Positions 1 through 9,691 of a stretch of DNA of 46,987 nt are shown here, in pieces. The notes beneath the pieces were generated by a model that saw only the letters and a list, made by a program, of their open reading frames with translations, searched no databases and was not told the origin of the DNA. The position numbers and the translations under genes are program-made. Every line of letters begins with the position of its first letter. Position 1 is the first letter of the stretch. Source of the DNA: Methylacidiphilum caldifontis. GTDB lineage: Bacteria > Verrucomicrobiota > Verrucomicrobiia > Methylacidiphilales > CAMAQI01. Location: assembly GCA_945877805.1 (NCBI GenBank), contig CAMCSM010000010.1, forward strand, positions 1-46,987, in the 5' to 3' direction.

Positions 1-106
1 GGCAAATTTTGGAGTAAAAGGGGTCTATTGCAAAATTTGGGCTCAAGAGTGGGCACAAGAGGGAGGAAAGCGGGAGTAGAAATGTTTACATGAAAGATAA
101 ATTCTT

Positions 107-131
107 GATTTCGGTCTTTGGCCTATTTATG
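107..131. repeat. Copy 1 of a 25-nt hairpin repeat
   Basis: This copy matches the 25-nt segment at 21579-21603 at 22 of 25 positions and also resembles 32046-32070. Its core is a small hairpin, CGGTC-TTT-GACCG in the best copy, followed by ATTTATG. It lies just downstream of the groEL terminator, and the bases before it (about 30-90) look like a decayed relative of the larger repeat family at 13212-13428. All three copies are intergenic and in the same orientation. Confidence 0.55.
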
Positions 132-144
132 GAATAAAAACAAA

Positions 145-174
145 AAACCGCTGGGTCTTGCGACCCAGCGGTTT
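145..174 (-). terminator. Rho-independent terminator of groESL
   Basis: Perfect 13-bp stem (145-157 with 162-174) around a 4-nt loop. On the minus strand it is followed by a run of T residues (TTTTTTGTTTTTA). It starts 31 nt after the groEL stop codon, where transcription of the chaperone operon should end. This is the clearest intrinsic terminator in the window. Confidence 0.93.
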
Positions 175-204
175 AAGTATTTTAAATTTTTTTAAAATTT
201 AAAA

Positions 205-1848
205 TTAATAATCCATTCCACCCATGCCGCCCATTCCACCGCCAGGAGCGCCACCTGCAGGGGCCTTATCCTTTTCGGGGAGATCGGTGATGACTGCTTC
301 TGTGGTCAACAAGAGGCTAGCGATCGATGCTGCATTTTGCAAAGCAGAGCGTGTCACCTTGGTAGGATCAACGATACCGGCTTTGAACATGTCAACATAC
401 GTATCTTTCGCAACGTTGTAACCTTCGGCGCCTTTACGGTTTTTGACTTCGTTGACAACGACACTGGAATCTCCAGCGGCATTGTTAACAAGAGTGCGAA
501 GGGGTTCTTCGATCGCACGACGAATGATGTTTACACCGATGAGTTCGTCGCCTGTGGCAACGACTTTATCGAGAACGCGTTGAGCGCGGATGAGAGCAAC
601 TCCACCGCCAGGGACGATTCCTTCTTCGACCGCTGCACGGGTCGCATGAAGAGCATCTTCAACACGGGCTTTTTTCTCTTTCATCGCTGTTTCAGTCGCT
701 GCACCAACATTGATGACAGCCACACCGCCTGCGAGCTTTGCGAGGCGCTCTTGGAGCTTCTCGGTATCGTACTCTGAGGAGGTTTCTTCGATTTGGCGAC
801 GGATTTGAGCAACGCGACCATTGATGTCGGAGCTTTTTCCAGCACCTTCGATGATGGTGGTGTTTTCTTTGTCGATGACGAGACGTTTGGCACGACCGAG
901 GTCTTCCAATGAAACGTTTTCGAGTTTGATTCCGAGGTCTTCGGTGATCAATTTACCACCGGTGAGGATGGCGATATCTTCGAGCATCGCTTTGCGGCGA
1001 TCTCCGAATCCAGGGGCCTTGACGGCACAGACTTGGATCGTACCACGGAGCTTATTGACAACGAGAGTTGCGAGGGCTTCACCTTCGACTTCTTCTGCAA
1101 TAATGAGAAGAGGGCGGCTTGATTTGGCAACTTTCTCGAGCAAAGGAAGCATATCCTTGAGGCTTGAGATTTTCTTTTCGTGAATGAGGATATAAGCGTT
1201 TTCAAGAACCGCTTCGAGGTCTTCCGCATTGGTCACGAAGTAAGGAGAGAGGTAACCCTTGTCGAATTGCATTCCTTCGACCACTTCGAGAGTGGTGTCG
1301 ATCGATTTTGCTTCTTCAACAGTAACGGTTCCATCTTTTCCAACCTTTTCGAGAGCGTCAGCGATGATTTCGCCGATCGTTTCGTCCCAGTTGGCGGAGA
1401 CTGTCGCCACTTGTTTGATCTCTTCTTTTTCTTTGACCTTCTTGGAGATACGACCGAGTTCTTCGGTGATCGCTTCGACGGCTTTTTCGATTCCACGTTT
1501 GAGGTCAGCAGGAGAGGCTCCGGCGACGACGTTCTTCAATCCTTCGCGATAGATCGCTTCGGCGAGAACTGTGGCGGTCGTGGTTCCATCTCCAGCGTTG
1601 TCGCTGGTTTTGGAAGCCACTTCACGAACGAGTTGAGCTCCGATATTTTCAAAAGCATCGGGAAGTTCGATCTCTTTAGCAACGGTGACACCATCTTTGG
1701 TGATCGTTGGGGATCCGAATTTTTTATCGATGACGACCACGCGTCCGCGAGGTCCGAGGGTTGATTTGACCGCTTTGGAGAGTTTCTCCACGCCTCGTAA
1801 GAGGGCATAGCGGGCATCTGAATCAAAGGCGATTTGTTTCGCTGCCAT
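205..1848 (-). CDS. groEL: Chaperonin GroEL (Hsp60)
   Basis: Large subunit of the cytoplasmic double-ring chaperonin, which encloses non-native proteins and refolds them with ATP hydrolysis together with GroES. At 547 aa the length is standard. The ATP-site segment GDGTTT is near residue 86, and the C-terminus is the usual Gly/Met-rich tail ([12 protein letters not shown]). It lies 40 nt downstream of groES in the same direction and is followed by a strong terminator. An AAGGA motif sits about 11 nt before the start codon. Confidence 0.98.
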   Translation of the reverse strand: MAAKQIAFDSDARYALLRGVEKLSKAVKSTLGPRGRVVVIDKKFGSPTITKDGVTVAKEIELPDAFENIGAQLVREVASKTSDNAGDGTTTATVLAEAIYREGLKNVVAGASPADLKRGIEKAVEAITEELGRISKKVKEKEEIKQVATVSANWDETIGEIIADALEKVGKDGTVTVEEAKSIDTTLEVVEGMQFDKGYLSPYFVTNAEDLEAVLENAYILIHEKKISSLKDMLPLLEKVAKSSRPLLIIAEEVEGEALATLVVNKLRGTIQVCAVKAPGFGDRRKAMLEDIAILTGGKLITEDLGIKLENVSLEDLGRAKRLVIDKENTTIIEGAGKSSDINGRVAQIRRQIEETSSEYDTEKLQERLAKLAGGVAVINVGAATETAMKEKKARVEDALHATRAAVEEGIVPGGGVALIRAQRVLDKVVATGDELIGVNIIRRAIEEPLRTLVNNAAGDSSVVVNEVKNRKGAEGYNVAKDTYVDMFKAGIVDPTKVTRSALQNAASIASLLLTTEAVITDLPEKDKAPAGGAPGGGMGGMGGMDY

Positions 1849-1888
1849 AAGTTTATTTTCCTTGGGTTAGATTAAATTGAATCGGAGA

Positions 1889-2185
1889 TTATCCGAGGAT
1901 TGCGAGGATATCGTCCTCACGGAGAAGTTGGTAGCTGTTGCCATCATACTTCACTTCGGTGCCACCGTATTTGCTGATCAAAACCTTGTCGCCCTTCTTC
2001 ACTTGGAAGGCGATTTTTTGGCCTTTATCATCGAGTTTGCCCGTTCCGAGCGCGATGACTTTAGCTTCTTGTGGTTTCTCTTTTGCGGAATCAGGGATAA
2101 TGATCCCGCCCTTTTTGACTTCCTGTTCGTCAATCGCCTTAACAAGTACGCGATCTCCGAGAGGCCGGATGGTGATGTCTGCCAT
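1889..2185 (-). CDS. groES: Co-chaperonin GroES (Hsp10)
   Basis: The 98-aa lid of the GroEL chamber. It has the family N-terminus ([11 protein letters not shown]), a mobile-loop region around residues 20-35, and the conserved [12 protein letters not shown]-type segment, here [13 protein letters not shown] strong Shine-Dalgarno (AAAGGAGAG) precedes the ATG. It is the first gene of the groES-groEL operon, with dnaK 110 nt upstream on the same strand. A palindrome at 2219-2246 lies in its leader. Confidence 0.97.
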   Translation of the reverse strand: MADITIRPLGDRVLVKAIDEQEVKKGGIIIPDSAKEKPQEAKVIALGTGKLDDKGQKIAFQVKKGDKVLISKYGGTEVKYDGNSYQLLREDDILAILG

Positions 2186-2218
2186 GATATGTCTCTCCTT
2201 TGGTGTTTTCAGTTTGTT

Positions 2219-2246
2219 TCGACCGCCATGAATTCATAGCGGTCGA
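2219..2246. promoter_or_regulatory. 28-bp imperfect palindrome upstream of groES
   Basis: The arms TCGACCGC (2219-2226) and GCGGTCGA (2239-2246) are perfect reverse complements around a core that is itself nearly symmetric (ATGAATTCAT), so only one position pair in the 28 bp breaks symmetry. It lies 34 nt upstream of the groES start codon. No CIRCE element (TTAGCACTC-N9-GAGTGCTAA) is present, so this could be the operator or RNA thermosensor-like structure that controls groESL. Function is inferred from position only. Confidence 0.5.
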
Positions 2247-2269
2247 TTATTAAATTTATTTTTTAAATC

Positions 2270-2292
2270 AACGAACGGTAAAAACGTTCGTT
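2270..2292. terminator. Hairpin after dnaK, possible terminator
   Basis: Eight-bp perfect stem (AACGAACG at 2270-2277, CGTTCGTT at 2285-2292) with a 7-nt loop, 3 nt after the dnaK stop codon. In the dnaK direction the stem is followed by GATTTAAAAAAT rather than a clean T tract, so termination may be partial and some transcription could continue into groESL. Confidence 0.5.
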
Positions 2293-2295
2293 TTG

Positions 2296-4227
2296 TTATT
2301 TCTTATCTTTGTCGACCATTTCAAAGTCGGCATCAATAACGTCCCCCTCTTTCTTGGCTTCCTCTGCCTTTGGGGTTTCCCCAGGGGCTCCTGCGGTTTC
2401 CGCAGAGGCCTTTTGAGATGCGTTACGATAAAGATCTTCAGAGAAGGCTTGCATCTTCTCGTTCAAAGCATCAAGAGTCGATTTGATCTCATCCTGCTTA
2501 TCGCCAGTGATGGCGGTGCGCACTTTAGTGACGAGCTCTTCGATCTCTTTCTTCTTATCTTCGGGAAGTTTATCTCCCATATCCTTGATCATTTTCTCAG
2601 CAGAATAAGCGGCGTTGTCAGCTTGGTTGCGAGTTTCGATCTTCTCTTTGGCGAGCTTGTCCTCTTCAGCAAATTTCTCGGCATCTTGACGCATCTTTTC
2701 GACCTCTTCCTTGGAAAGTCCAGAGGAACCGGTGATCGAGATTTTTTGCTCTTTACCTGTTCCGAGATCTTTCGCCGAGACGTGAAGAATTCCGTTGGCA
2801 TCGATGTCAAAGGTGACTTCGACTTGAGGAACGCCACGTGGAGCAGGAGGAATTCCATCGAGATGGAAGGTTCCGAGACACTTATTATCGCGTGCCATCG
2901 GACGTTCCCCTTGAAGGACCTTGATTTCCACCCCAGGTTGGTTATCGGAGTAGGTTGAGAAAATCTGAGATTTGCGGGTCGGGATCGTCGAATTCCGATT
3001 GATCATCGGAGTCGCAATACCACCAGCCGTTTCAATTGCCAAAGTCAGAGGGGAGACATCGAGAAGGAGAACATCTTTAACATCTCCTTTAAGAACGCCG
3101 CCTTGAATAGCCGCACCAATCGCAACGACCTCATCGGGATTCACCCCTTTATGAGGATCTTTGCCAACGAGGGCACGAGCCGCCTCGATGATCTTCGGCA
3201 TCCGGGTCATTCCTCCGACGAGAACGAGCTCATCGATTTGATCCATTGCCAATTTCGCATCTTTCAAACAGTTTTCGACCGGAGCGATCGTTCGTTTTGT
3301 GAGATCTTCCGTGAGTTGTTCAAGTTTCGCACGTGAGAGCGATTTTTGAATATGTTTCGGACCGGTTTGGTCGGCAGTGATAAAGGGAAGATTGATGTCG
3401 TACTGTTGTGACGAGGAGAGAGCGATCTTCGCTTTTTCTGATTCCTCTTTCAAACGTTGGAGCGCATCCGGTTGACCGCGAAGGTCGATTCCATTTTCTG
3501 CTTTGAATTCAGCAAGGAGCCAATCCATGACCGAGTTATCCCAGTCATCTCCTCCAAGGTGAGTATCTCCATTGGTCGAGCGAACTTCAAAAACCCCGTC
3601 CCCGATTTCGAGAACCGAGATATCAAAGGTACCGCCCCCTAAATCATAGACAGCGATTTTTTCGTCTGACTTTTTATCGAGGCCGTATGCGAGCGAAGCG
3701 GCTGTCGGTTCATTAATAATACGAAGAACTTCGAGACCAGCGATGCGACCGGCATCCTTGGTTGCTTGACGTTGGCTATCATTATAATAAGCCGGAACTG
3801 TGATGACCGCTTGAGTGATTGTTTCGCCGGTTTTTGCCTCGGCATCGGCTTTGAGTTTACCGAGAATGAAGGCAGAGACCTCAGGAGGCGAGAAACGTTT
3901 CTTTTCGCCACCGAATTCAACTTCGATATGAGCATCGCCATTGGCGGCTTCAACAACTTTATAAGGAACGCGTTTGATTTCGTCTTGAACCTCGGCAAAC
4001 TTCCGACCCATGAAACGCTTTACGGAGTAAACCGTATTCTTGGGATTGGTGACCCCTTGACGTTTGGCGGCTTGACCGACCAAGCGTTCACCGGTTTTCG
4101 AGAAAGCGACGATAGAGGGTGTCGTGCGTGCGCCTTCAGAGTTTTCCAGAACAACCGGCTGACCATTTTCCATGATCGCCATACAAGAGTTGGTTGTCCC
4201 CAAATCAATTCCTAGAACTTTTGCCAT
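2296..4227 (-). CDS. dnaK: Chaperone DnaK (Hsp70)
   Basis: ATP-dependent Hsp70 chaperone, 643 aa, full length. The nucleotide-binding domain begins with the signature GIDLGTTNS near residue 6 and contains DLGGGTFD and the [13 protein letters not shown] motif. The substrate-binding domain follows from about residue 385, with a helical lid and an acidic tail ([14 protein letters not shown]). No dnaJ or grpE is adjacent. No clear Shine-Dalgarno precedes the ATG, and a long inverted repeat lies 35-81 nt upstream, which may govern expression. Confidence 0.98.
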   Translation of the reverse strand: MAKVLGIDLGTTNSCMAIMENGQPVVLENSEGARTTPSIVAFSKTGERLVGQAAKRQGVTNPKNTVYSVKRFMGRKFAEVQDEIKRVPYKVVEAANGDAHIEVEFGGEKKRFSPPEVSAFILGKLKADAEAKTGETITQAVITVPAYYNDSQRQATKDAGRIAGLEVLRIINEPTAASLAYGLDKKSDEKIAVYDLGGGTFDISVLEIGDGVFEVRSTNGDTHLGGDDWDNSVMDWLLAEFKAENGIDLRGQPDALQRLKEESEKAKIALSSSQQYDINLPFITADQTGPKHIQKSLSRAKLEQLTEDLTKRTIAPVENCLKDAKLAMDQIDELVLVGGMTRMPKIIEAARALVGKDPHKGVNPDEVVAIGAAIQGGVLKGDVKDVLLLDVSPLTLAIETAGGIATPMINRNSTIPTRKSQIFSTYSDNQPGVEIKVLQGERPMARDNKCLGTFHLDGIPPAPRGVPQVEVTFDIDANGILHVSAKDLGTGKEQKISITGSSGLSKEEVEKMRQDAEKFAEEDKLAKEKIETRNQADNAAYSAEKMIKDMGDKLPEDKKKEIEELVTKVRTAITGDKQDEIKSTLDALNEKMQAFSEDLYRNASQKASAETAGAPGETPKAEEAKKEGDVIDADFEMVDKDKK

Positions 4228-4261
4228 AGTGCTCAGGGAGCTGCAGGATTTAGTCCAAAGA

Positions 4262-4308
4262 TTTTTAATTTTATAACTTGTTTATAGTAAACAAGATAAA
4301 ATTAAAAA
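4262..4308. promoter_or_regulatory. Long AT-rich inverted repeat upstream of dnaK
   Basis: Left arm 4262-4284 and right arm 4288-4308 are reverse complements over 21 bp, broken only by a 2-nt bulge (AA at 4275-4276), with a 3-nt centre. The inner part reads CTTGTTTA-TAG-TAAACAAG. It ends 35 nt before the dnaK start codon and contains TATAAA-like candidates for a -10 box on the minus strand. It is a candidate heat-shock operator or mRNA structure and is not CIRCE. Confidence 0.55.
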
Positions 4309-4453
4309 CGAGTTTTTAAAGTCACTGTCTTTTCTGTTTTTAGAGACAAAGAGGCGCTTAGGTGAGTCAAAGTGACGCACTTATGAGATAGCGGAATAGC
4401 CTAATCGCTGGATAGCATAAATTCTTTTGATCCGTGTTATTTGTTCCCCCTGT

Positions 4454-4572
4454 ACAAATCTTCGATTTGGTTGTGCCCCCCTTACGCCCCCGCACCAAAC
4501 AGTTAGACCCTGTTTTCTTATTTTTCGTTCCGACGAAAAATAATGCGAAGGATTTTAAGAGTGAGGGACTAA
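4454..4572. repeat. Single-arm copy of the hairpin-rich repeat family
   Basis: Positions 4470-4513 are the reverse complement of 13248-13290 with two substitutions and one 1-nt indel. Beyond it lies a 9-bp hairpin (4519-4542, arms ATTTTTCGT and ACGAAAAAT) identical over 24 nt to 21552-21575, and the end tag AAGAGTGAGGGACTAA (4557-4572). The opposite arm is absent here, so this looks like half an element. It occupies the gene-free stretch 4228-4811, where I see no coding sequence; the rest holds the dnaK repeat and a Gre-gene promoter. Confidence 0.75.
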
Positions 4573-4783
4573 TGCACAAATAAAATCCAAAATAAAGGCA
4601 ATATTTCCTGCGGAGACGCCGCTCCGATAAGTAGCACGGAGCAGGCGAAGAGGTTTTAAATTCCGAAAATAAAGTGAATTTTGTTCCTGAATAAAAAGTG
4701 AATGCTTTTATTAAGATCTATGAGTAAATATCTGACTTTCAAAAATCTTATTTGACGATTTATTCTTTTTACCTTTCCTTTTG

Positions 4784-4792
4784 TGCTAAAAT
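4784..4792 (+). promoter_or_regulatory. Extended -10 promoter candidate of the Gre-domain gene
   Basis: TGCTAAAAT fits the extended -10 pattern TGnTATAAT with one mismatch. Transcription would start near 4799, giving a leader of about 13 nt before the ATG at 4812 and excluding an upstream in-frame TTG at 4752. No Shine-Dalgarno is visible before the ATG. Confidence 0.4.
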
Positions 4793-4811
4793 TTGGCAAG
4801 AACAACCCCCC

Positions 4812-6587
4812 ATGGAAACTCTCTCATCACGACTTGAATCATTAACTGCTGGTAAATATTGCTCCCATAAAAGTTGGGGCTTCGGAAAAGTTCGAGAGGT
4901 TGATTCAGATACGAATCAAATGATCATCGATTTCCAAACTAAAAAAGGTCATGCGATGCAGTTGGATTATGCGGTTGAGTCATTGAACTCGCATCCGGAT
5001 GATCATATTCTTGCATTGCGTTTAGATAAGCTTTCCGCCCTCAAAGCTCAGGCGGAAACCGATCCAGTTGCTGTCGTGAAGAACTGTATTCGAAGCATGG
5101 GAACGCTCGCGACTGCCGAGGGAATTCAAGGAGTTCTTTCTCCTTCTGTTATTTCGGATGCCGCATGGAAAAAATGGTGGGAATCAGCCAAACGGGCGAT
5201 GAAGAAAGATGGATTGGTTATTATTTCGACGAAAAAAGCAGAACCGCTGCGGATCATCGAAGTTCCCGTGGATGAGCCGGCAAAGGCACTCCTTGCCTTC
5301 CGTGATGCCGTCGGATCAAAAGCAGTGCTTCTTGCTGCCTCGACCTTCATGAAGAACTGGGAAGAGATGAAAGGGGAGACCGAAGAGATTCTTCTTAAAC
5401 TTCAAGAGACGATGTCGAAGACCCCCGCATCTCAGCTTTCAACGCTTCTGGAGATGGCGATTGTTCGCGAACAGATTTTAAAATTAGCAGGAAAAGCGAT
5501 CGATCAAGGATCGCACTCTTTAACCTCTTTAATCCCTCGTGATGCGCGCGGATTGGGAAATGTGTTGGATCAACTCGGAATCTCCAAACAAGAACCGATC
5601 ATCGCAACTTTACAACGACTCTTGCCTGAGGGATGGCCACGCCTTCTCTCACAGGTTCTTCCGAAAGCGAATGCCCGTACCGCAGAAGCGATCGCCTCGA
5701 CTTTCGTTGAAGCCGGTCGTGCCGAAGAGGTGCATAATGCGATCGATCGTTTAATTCGTGAACGGAATGTAACCTCAGACTTTTTGTACTGGTTCGGTAA
5801 GAATCGTCCAAAAGACTTAGAAGATTTGATCAACCCAATGCTTTTCATGGCGATCCTCTCGGTACTCGAGCGCGATATGATGGGGGAGACGAAGAAGGGA
5901 ACAAAACTTTACGAACTCCTTTTGAATGACAAAACCTTTGTCGGTGGAATGCTCCGCAATTCCCCTATGGAAGATGTCCGTGATGTGACTCGTGCGACGA
6001 TGTTGTCTCCTGTCTTTAAAGAGTTGGACAAACGCTCGTTCTTAGGAACTTTAGTGAAAATGTTCCCCGAAGTTCAATCGATGATCATCGGCGAGAAATC
6101 AACGGAGGAGACCTCATTAGTGGTTTCATGGGAGAGTTTAGAGCGTCGTAAAAAAGAACTTGAAGAAGTGGTTGTTCGAAAGATTCCTGAAAACAGTAAG
6201 GAGATCGGAATCGCCCGTTCTTATGGCGATCTTCGCGAAAACCATGAATTCAAGGCCGCAAAAGAGATGCAAGCGGTACTCATGCGCCGTAAGTCGGAAT
6301 TAGAGTCGATGTTAATTCGTGCGCGTGGAACCGATTTCAAAGGGGTCGATAGTTCGATCGTTAATATTGGAACCAAAGTCGTATTGAAAGATGTTGATAC
6401 TGGCGAAGTGCTCAACTATACGATCCTCGGGGCATGGGATAGTGAACCGACCCAAGGAATTGTTTCTTACCTGACTCCATTGGCGAAATCGATTTTAAAT
6501 AAAAAAGCCGGTTCTAAGGTTGAGATTTCCACAGACGAAGGGACTAAACGTTTTGTAACCATCGAGAAGATCGAGAGTTACAAATAA
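4812..6587 (+). CDS. greA: Long GreA/GreB-type transcript cleavage factor
   Basis: The C-terminal 150 residues form a complete Gre factor: the coiled-coil with the acidic tip motif GDLREN near residue 472, followed by the FKBP-like domain (GTKVVLKDVDTGEVLNYTILG). Gre factors rescue backtracked RNA polymerase by stimulating RNA cleavage. Ordinary GreA has about 160 aa; this protein has 591. The N-terminus (about 15-60, HKSWGFGKVREVD) looks like a small Tudor/SH3-like domain, and about 400 mostly helical residues join the two. Long Gre proteins are known from Chlamydiae and Verrucomicrobia. The ATG at 4812 is preferred to TTG 4752 because the putative promoter lies between them. Confidence 0.9.
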   Translation: METLSSRLESLTAGKYCSHKSWGFGKVREVDSDTNQMIIDFQTKKGHAMQLDYAVESLNSHPDDHILALRLDKLSALKAQAETDPVAVVKNCIRSMGTLATAEGIQGVLSPSVISDAAWKKWWESAKRAMKKDGLVIISTKKAEPLRIIEVPVDEPAKALLAFRDAVGSKAVLLAASTFMKNWEEMKGETEEILLKLQETMSKTPASQLSTLLEMAIVREQILKLAGKAIDQGSHSLTSLIPRDARGLGNVLDQLGISKQEPIIATLQRLLPEGWPRLLSQVLPKANARTAEAIASTFVEAGRAEEVHNAIDRLIRERNVTSDFLYWFGKNRPKDLEDLINPMLFMAILSVLERDMMGETKKGTKLYELLLNDKTFVGGMLRNSPMEDVRDVTRATMLSPVFKELDKRSFLGTLVKMFPEVQSMIIGEKSTEETSLVVSWESLERRKKELEEVVVRKIPENSKEIGIARSYGDLRENHEFKAAKEMQAVLMRRKSELESMLIRARGTDFKGVDSSIVNIGTKVVLKDVDTGEVLNYTILGAWDSEPTQGIVSYLTPLAKSILNKKAGSKVEISTDEGTKRFVTIEKIESYK

Positions 6588-6633
6588 TTACTATTGAAGT
6601 ATTAACGGAATTTGTTAAAGGATTATAAGTTTC

Positions 6634-7911
6634 ATGAATACGACCATCACCAAAGTCACCGCTCGTCAAGTTTTGGACTCGCGAGGAAACCCGACATTAG
6701 AAGCAGAAGTTTATCTTTTAGGAGGGGCTCGTGGTCGTGCGATCGTTCCTTCAGGGGCGAGTACTGGTGAACATGAGGCTCTTGAGCTTCGTGATGGTGA
6801 AAAGAATCGCTATTTAGGAAAAGGGGTTCAAAAAGCCGTTAATAATGTGATCAATCACATCGCTCTCGAGGTCGAGGGAATGGATGCGGTCAATCAACTT
6901 GAGATCGATCAGTTGATGCTCAAGCTCGATGGAACTCCGAATAAACGCAAACTCGGTGCGAACGCCCTTTTGGGGGTTTCGATGGCCGTTGCTCATGCCG
7001 CTGCGGCAGAACTCGATCTTCCTCTTTATCGTTATCTCGGAGGAACGAATGCACGGACATTGCCCGTTCCGCTAGCGAACGTCATTAATGGAGGCGCTCA
7101 TTCCGATGCTCCGATCGATTTTCAAGAGTTCATGATTGTTCCGATTGGAGCCAAGACCTTTAGCGAGGGAGTTCGCATGGGGGTTGAAACCTTTCATTCC
7201 TTAAAAGGGGTTTTAAAAGATCGTGGGTTAAGCACTGCTGTCGGCGATGAGGGGGGGTTTGCTCCTAAATTGAAATCAGCCGAAGATGCTTTGGAATGTA
7301 TTGCTCAAGCGGTTAAAAAAGCCGGCTATAAATTGGGTTCACAAATTGCGATCGCCCTTGATGTGGCCAGTAGCGAGTTTTACGATAAAGTGAAAAAACA
7401 GTATGTGTTCAAAAAGTCAGATGGTCGTCGTTTGAGTCCTTCTGACTTGGTGAGTTTCTACCAAGATCTTCAAAAAAAGTATCCGATTATTTCAATTGAA
7501 GATGGTCACGCTGAAAACGATTGGGCCGGTTGGAAAGTGTTAACCGAGGCCATGGGAGCGAATACGCAGTTGGTCGGCGATGATCTTTTTGTGACCAATG
7601 TCGATTTCCTTTCGAAAGGAATTAAGCAAGGAATTGCGAATTCAATTTTGGTCAAGGTGAATCAAATCGGAACCTTAACCGAAACCTTTGATGCTGTGGA
7701 AATGGCCAAGAGAGCTGGCTATAGTTCAATTTTAAGTCACCGATCCGGTGAAAGTGAAGATAGTACGATTGCCGATATCGCCGTCGCTTTGAATGTCGGG
7801 CAGATTAAGACAGGATCCTTTTCTCGTTCTGATCGTTTAGCAAAATATAACCGACTTCTTCGAATCGAAGAGGAGCTGGGAGCAGGAGCCGTCTATGGGG
7901 GCACACTCTAA
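6634..7911 (+). CDS. eno: Enolase
   Basis: Glycolytic enzyme that interconverts 2-phosphoglycerate and phosphoenolpyruvate, and a usual RNA-degradosome partner. Its 425 aa are standard. Visible family motifs include [17 protein letters not shown] at the N-terminus, the catalytic-loop segment VGDEGGFAP, the metal-site segment SIEDG, and [19 protein letters not shown] near the C-terminus. It starts 46 nt after the Gre gene with an AAAGGATT ribosome site, so the two are probably cotranscribed, and it overlaps the next gene. Confidence 0.98.
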   Translation: MNTTITKVTARQVLDSRGNPTLEAEVYLLGGARGRAIVPSGASTGEHEALELRDGEKNRYLGKGVQKAVNNVINHIALEVEGMDAVNQLEIDQLMLKLDGTPNKRKLGANALLGVSMAVAHAAAAELDLPLYRYLGGTNARTLPVPLANVINGGAHSDAPIDFQEFMIVPIGAKTFSEGVRMGVETFHSLKGVLKDRGLSTAVGDEGGFAPKLKSAEDALECIAQAVKKAGYKLGSQIAIALDVASSEFYDKVKKQYVFKKSDGRRLSPSDLVSFYQDLQKKYPIISIEDGHAENDWAGWKVLTEAMGANTQLVGDDLFVTNVDFLSKGIKQGIANSILVKVNQIGTLTETFDAVEMAKRAGYSSILSHRSGESEDSTIADIAVALNVGQIKTGSFSRSDRLAKYNRLLRIEEELGAGAVYGGTL

Positions 7912-8272
7912 GTTTTTTGATCCGCGTAGCATTCCGCTCCGACCAAAATCGGGAGGGAATCTATGGTCCTCTTTGATGCGTTTATCGAAGGGATTGATGT
8001 TCTTTGCGCTTTTAGGAGCGATTTTCGTTCTTTTCTTGCCTGATATACGACGACTTCAAGTGCTGCAAAAAGAGAAAAAAGAAAACGATCTCAAGATCGC
8101 TTCTGAGGTCACTCTTTATCAAAAAAATAAATCTGATTTCGAAAGACTTCGTGTCGACCGTACTTATTTAGAGCAAGTCGCCCGTGATACCCTGAATTTA
8201 GGAAAGCCCGGAGAGACGATTTTTAGATTTGATTCCTATCGGGATACTGAAAAGTCGATTGCACGACGTTAA
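7895..8272 (+). CDS. FtsB/DivIC-like septum formation initiator
   Basis: Small bitopic division protein, 125 aa. A hydrophobic segment (about residues 33-52, [14 protein letters not shown]) is followed by a charged coiled coil and the hallmark ending [18 protein letters not shown]. FtsB/DivIC proteins bridge FtsL and FtsQ in the divisome. The ATG overlaps the 3' end of eno by 17 nt and has AGGAG six nt upstream. The eno-ftsB order is common in bacteria, which supports the call. Confidence 0.87.
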   Translation: MGAHSKFFDPRSIPLRPKSGGNLWSSLMRLSKGLMFFALLGAIFVLFLPDIRRLQVLQKEKKENDLKIASEVTLYQKNKSDFERLRVDRTYLEQVARDTLNLGKPGETIFRFDSYRDTEKSIARR

Positions 8273-8327
8273 TTCATCAGAGGGAGCGATCTCTTTTTTC
8301 TGATCCTCCTTTTTTAAAATTTCTGAT

Positions 8328-9401
8328 ATGGAGACGACTCACTCAAGGCTTAAGCTTCTCTCAAAAACCCTCTCCGGTTTTTCCGAGCTCGGTTCCCCCT
8401 CCCTTCGCGAGCTTCGCTCTTGGGTCGTGGAGGAGATCGGAGCGCTTGATCTTTTGGACTCATTTCAAAAAAAGGGCAATCGATCGGTGCGGGCGATCGC
8501 TCCTGAGCGATTGCTGATTATTGGTGCGGGGAATTTAGCGGTTTCACTCTGGCAATCTCTTTTAGTGGGCTTTGTTTTAGGGTCGCAGATTTGGGTCAAA
8601 GCCGGATCAGGAACAGAAAATGATTTAGATTTTTTCCTTAAAAAATTTCCGGCTCAATTTCGTCGTCGCGTCACCGTTCTTCAGCAACTCCCTTCAGAAC
8701 TTTTAAAGTTAGCCGATCTCGTGATGGTTTTAGGGAGTGATCAGACGATTGAAACCATTCAAAAGCAGCTTCATCCCAAACAACGTTTCATTGCCTATGG
8801 CCATCGCACGAGTGCTCTTTGGATCGCAGAGATGCCGAAGAGCTCGAAGATTTTTGATCGTATCGCCGAGGATATCTCGGTCTATGGACAGCAGGGCTGC
8901 CTTTCTCCTCGTTGGATTTGGCTCGCGCCATCAATCCATGGAACTCTTTTTTCTGAAAAGTTAGGATTAGCCATGAATCGTTGGAGAGAGCGAAAAGAGG
9001 AATCGATTTCGTTGACTCCGACGCAAGAGGCGCTGATTTACGAACTTCGAGAGACCCACCGTGCGCTCGGCAATGAGGTTTACGCTTCTGTAGGAAATTT
9101 AGATTGGACCGTGATCGATGATCTTCACGGGAATTCGGAACTCACCGATCTTCCTCGAGTGATTTTTGTTCGTTCTTTGAGCGAGAGAGAGCTCCTGAAG
9201 GAGTTTGCTTGGATCAGTGGCGATCTTTCGACCGTTGGGGTCTACGGATCTCCCTCAAAGGCACTGGAGTCGTTGTGGATCCGTTGGGGGGCCTCACGAA
9301 TTTGTCCCGTCGGGAAGATGCAGCGACCGCCGCTTAACTGGTTTCATGATGGAAGGCCGCAGCTCTCCGACCTTGTTCGATGGGTGGAGAGGGAGTGGTA
9401 G
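8328..9401 (+). CDS. LuxC-family acyl-CoA reductase
   Basis: Aldehyde-dehydrogenase-like protein of the LuxC family, 357 aa. LuxC enzymes reduce acyl groups bound to CoA or to the enzyme to aldehydes with NADPH. Visible are a nucleotide-binding-like segment (LLIIGAGNLA, about 62-71), VMVLGSDQTIE, YGHRTSALWIA, and the catalytic-cysteine motif QQGCLSP with Cys191. No LuxE-type ligase or luciferase gene is nearby, so the substrate and pathway are unknown. It follows ftsB by 55 nt. Confidence 0.78.
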   Translation: METTHSRLKLLSKTLSGFSELGSPSLRELRSWVVEEIGALDLLDSFQKKGNRSVRAIAPERLLIIGAGNLAVSLWQSLLVGFVLGSQIWVKAGSGTENDLDFFLKKFPAQFRRRVTVLQQLPSELLKLADLVMVLGSDQTIETIQKQLHPKQRFIAYGHRTSALWIAEMPKSSKIFDRIAEDISVYGQQGCLSPRWIWLAPSIHGTLFSEKLGLAMNRWRERKEESISLTPTQEALIYELRETHRALGNEVYASVGNLDWTVIDDLHGNSELTDLPRVIFVRSLSERELLKEFAWISGDLSTVGVYGSPSKALESLWIRWGASRICPVGKMQRPPLNWFHDGRPQLSDLVRWVEREW

Positions 9402-9442
9402 ATTTGACTTGGGATTTTGTTTTTTTGAACTATTTTTAATTT

Positions 9443-9691
9443 ATGACAGAGAGAGAAATGATTGAAAAATATCGACATTTAGCTTGGTCAAATCCCAATA
9501 TGAATGCCGAGGGACTCCTCAAGCAGGCGCTTCTCCACCCACAATTTGAATCGCTAATCGATTTTGTGTCGATTATGGGTCTTTCCACTGTCGAAAGAGT
9601 TTGGGAGAGTCTACGTTGTTGTGCGAAGAATCCGCTGGCTTTGGAAACAGATCGAATGCTAAAAAAAATCCGTGAAAAATATTCTTCCTGA
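9443..9691 (+). CDS. Small antitoxin-like partner of the AbiEii-type gene
   Basis: An 82-aa soluble, mostly helical protein without recognisable DNA-binding motif. The central part (LLKQALLHPQFESLIDF and STVERVWESL) resembles small proteins I recall as regular upstream partners of AbiEii-family nucleotidyltransferases. It overlaps the next gene by 20 nt, so translation is probably coupled. I infer an antitoxin role from this arrangement only. No Shine-Dalgarno is evident. Confidence 0.6.
   Translation: MTEREMIEKYRHLAWSNPNMNAEGLLKQALLHPQFESLIDFVSIMGLSTVERVWESLRCCAKNPLALETDRMLKKIREKYSS

Noticed and set aside
1180-1764. Long open frame on the plus strand opposite groEL
   Set aside because: It lies fully inside groEL, has no ribosome site, and its translation shows no recognisable domain; a shadow of a highly biased gene.
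2293-2958. A 221-codon frame opposite dnaK
   Set aside because: Fully antisense to dnaK, hydrophobic composition arises from the complement of Lys/Glu-rich codons, no family seen.
4228-4260. CIRCE heat-shock operator
   Set aside because: The dnaK leader has GAGCACT by chance, but no paired half-site nine bases away was found here or before groES.
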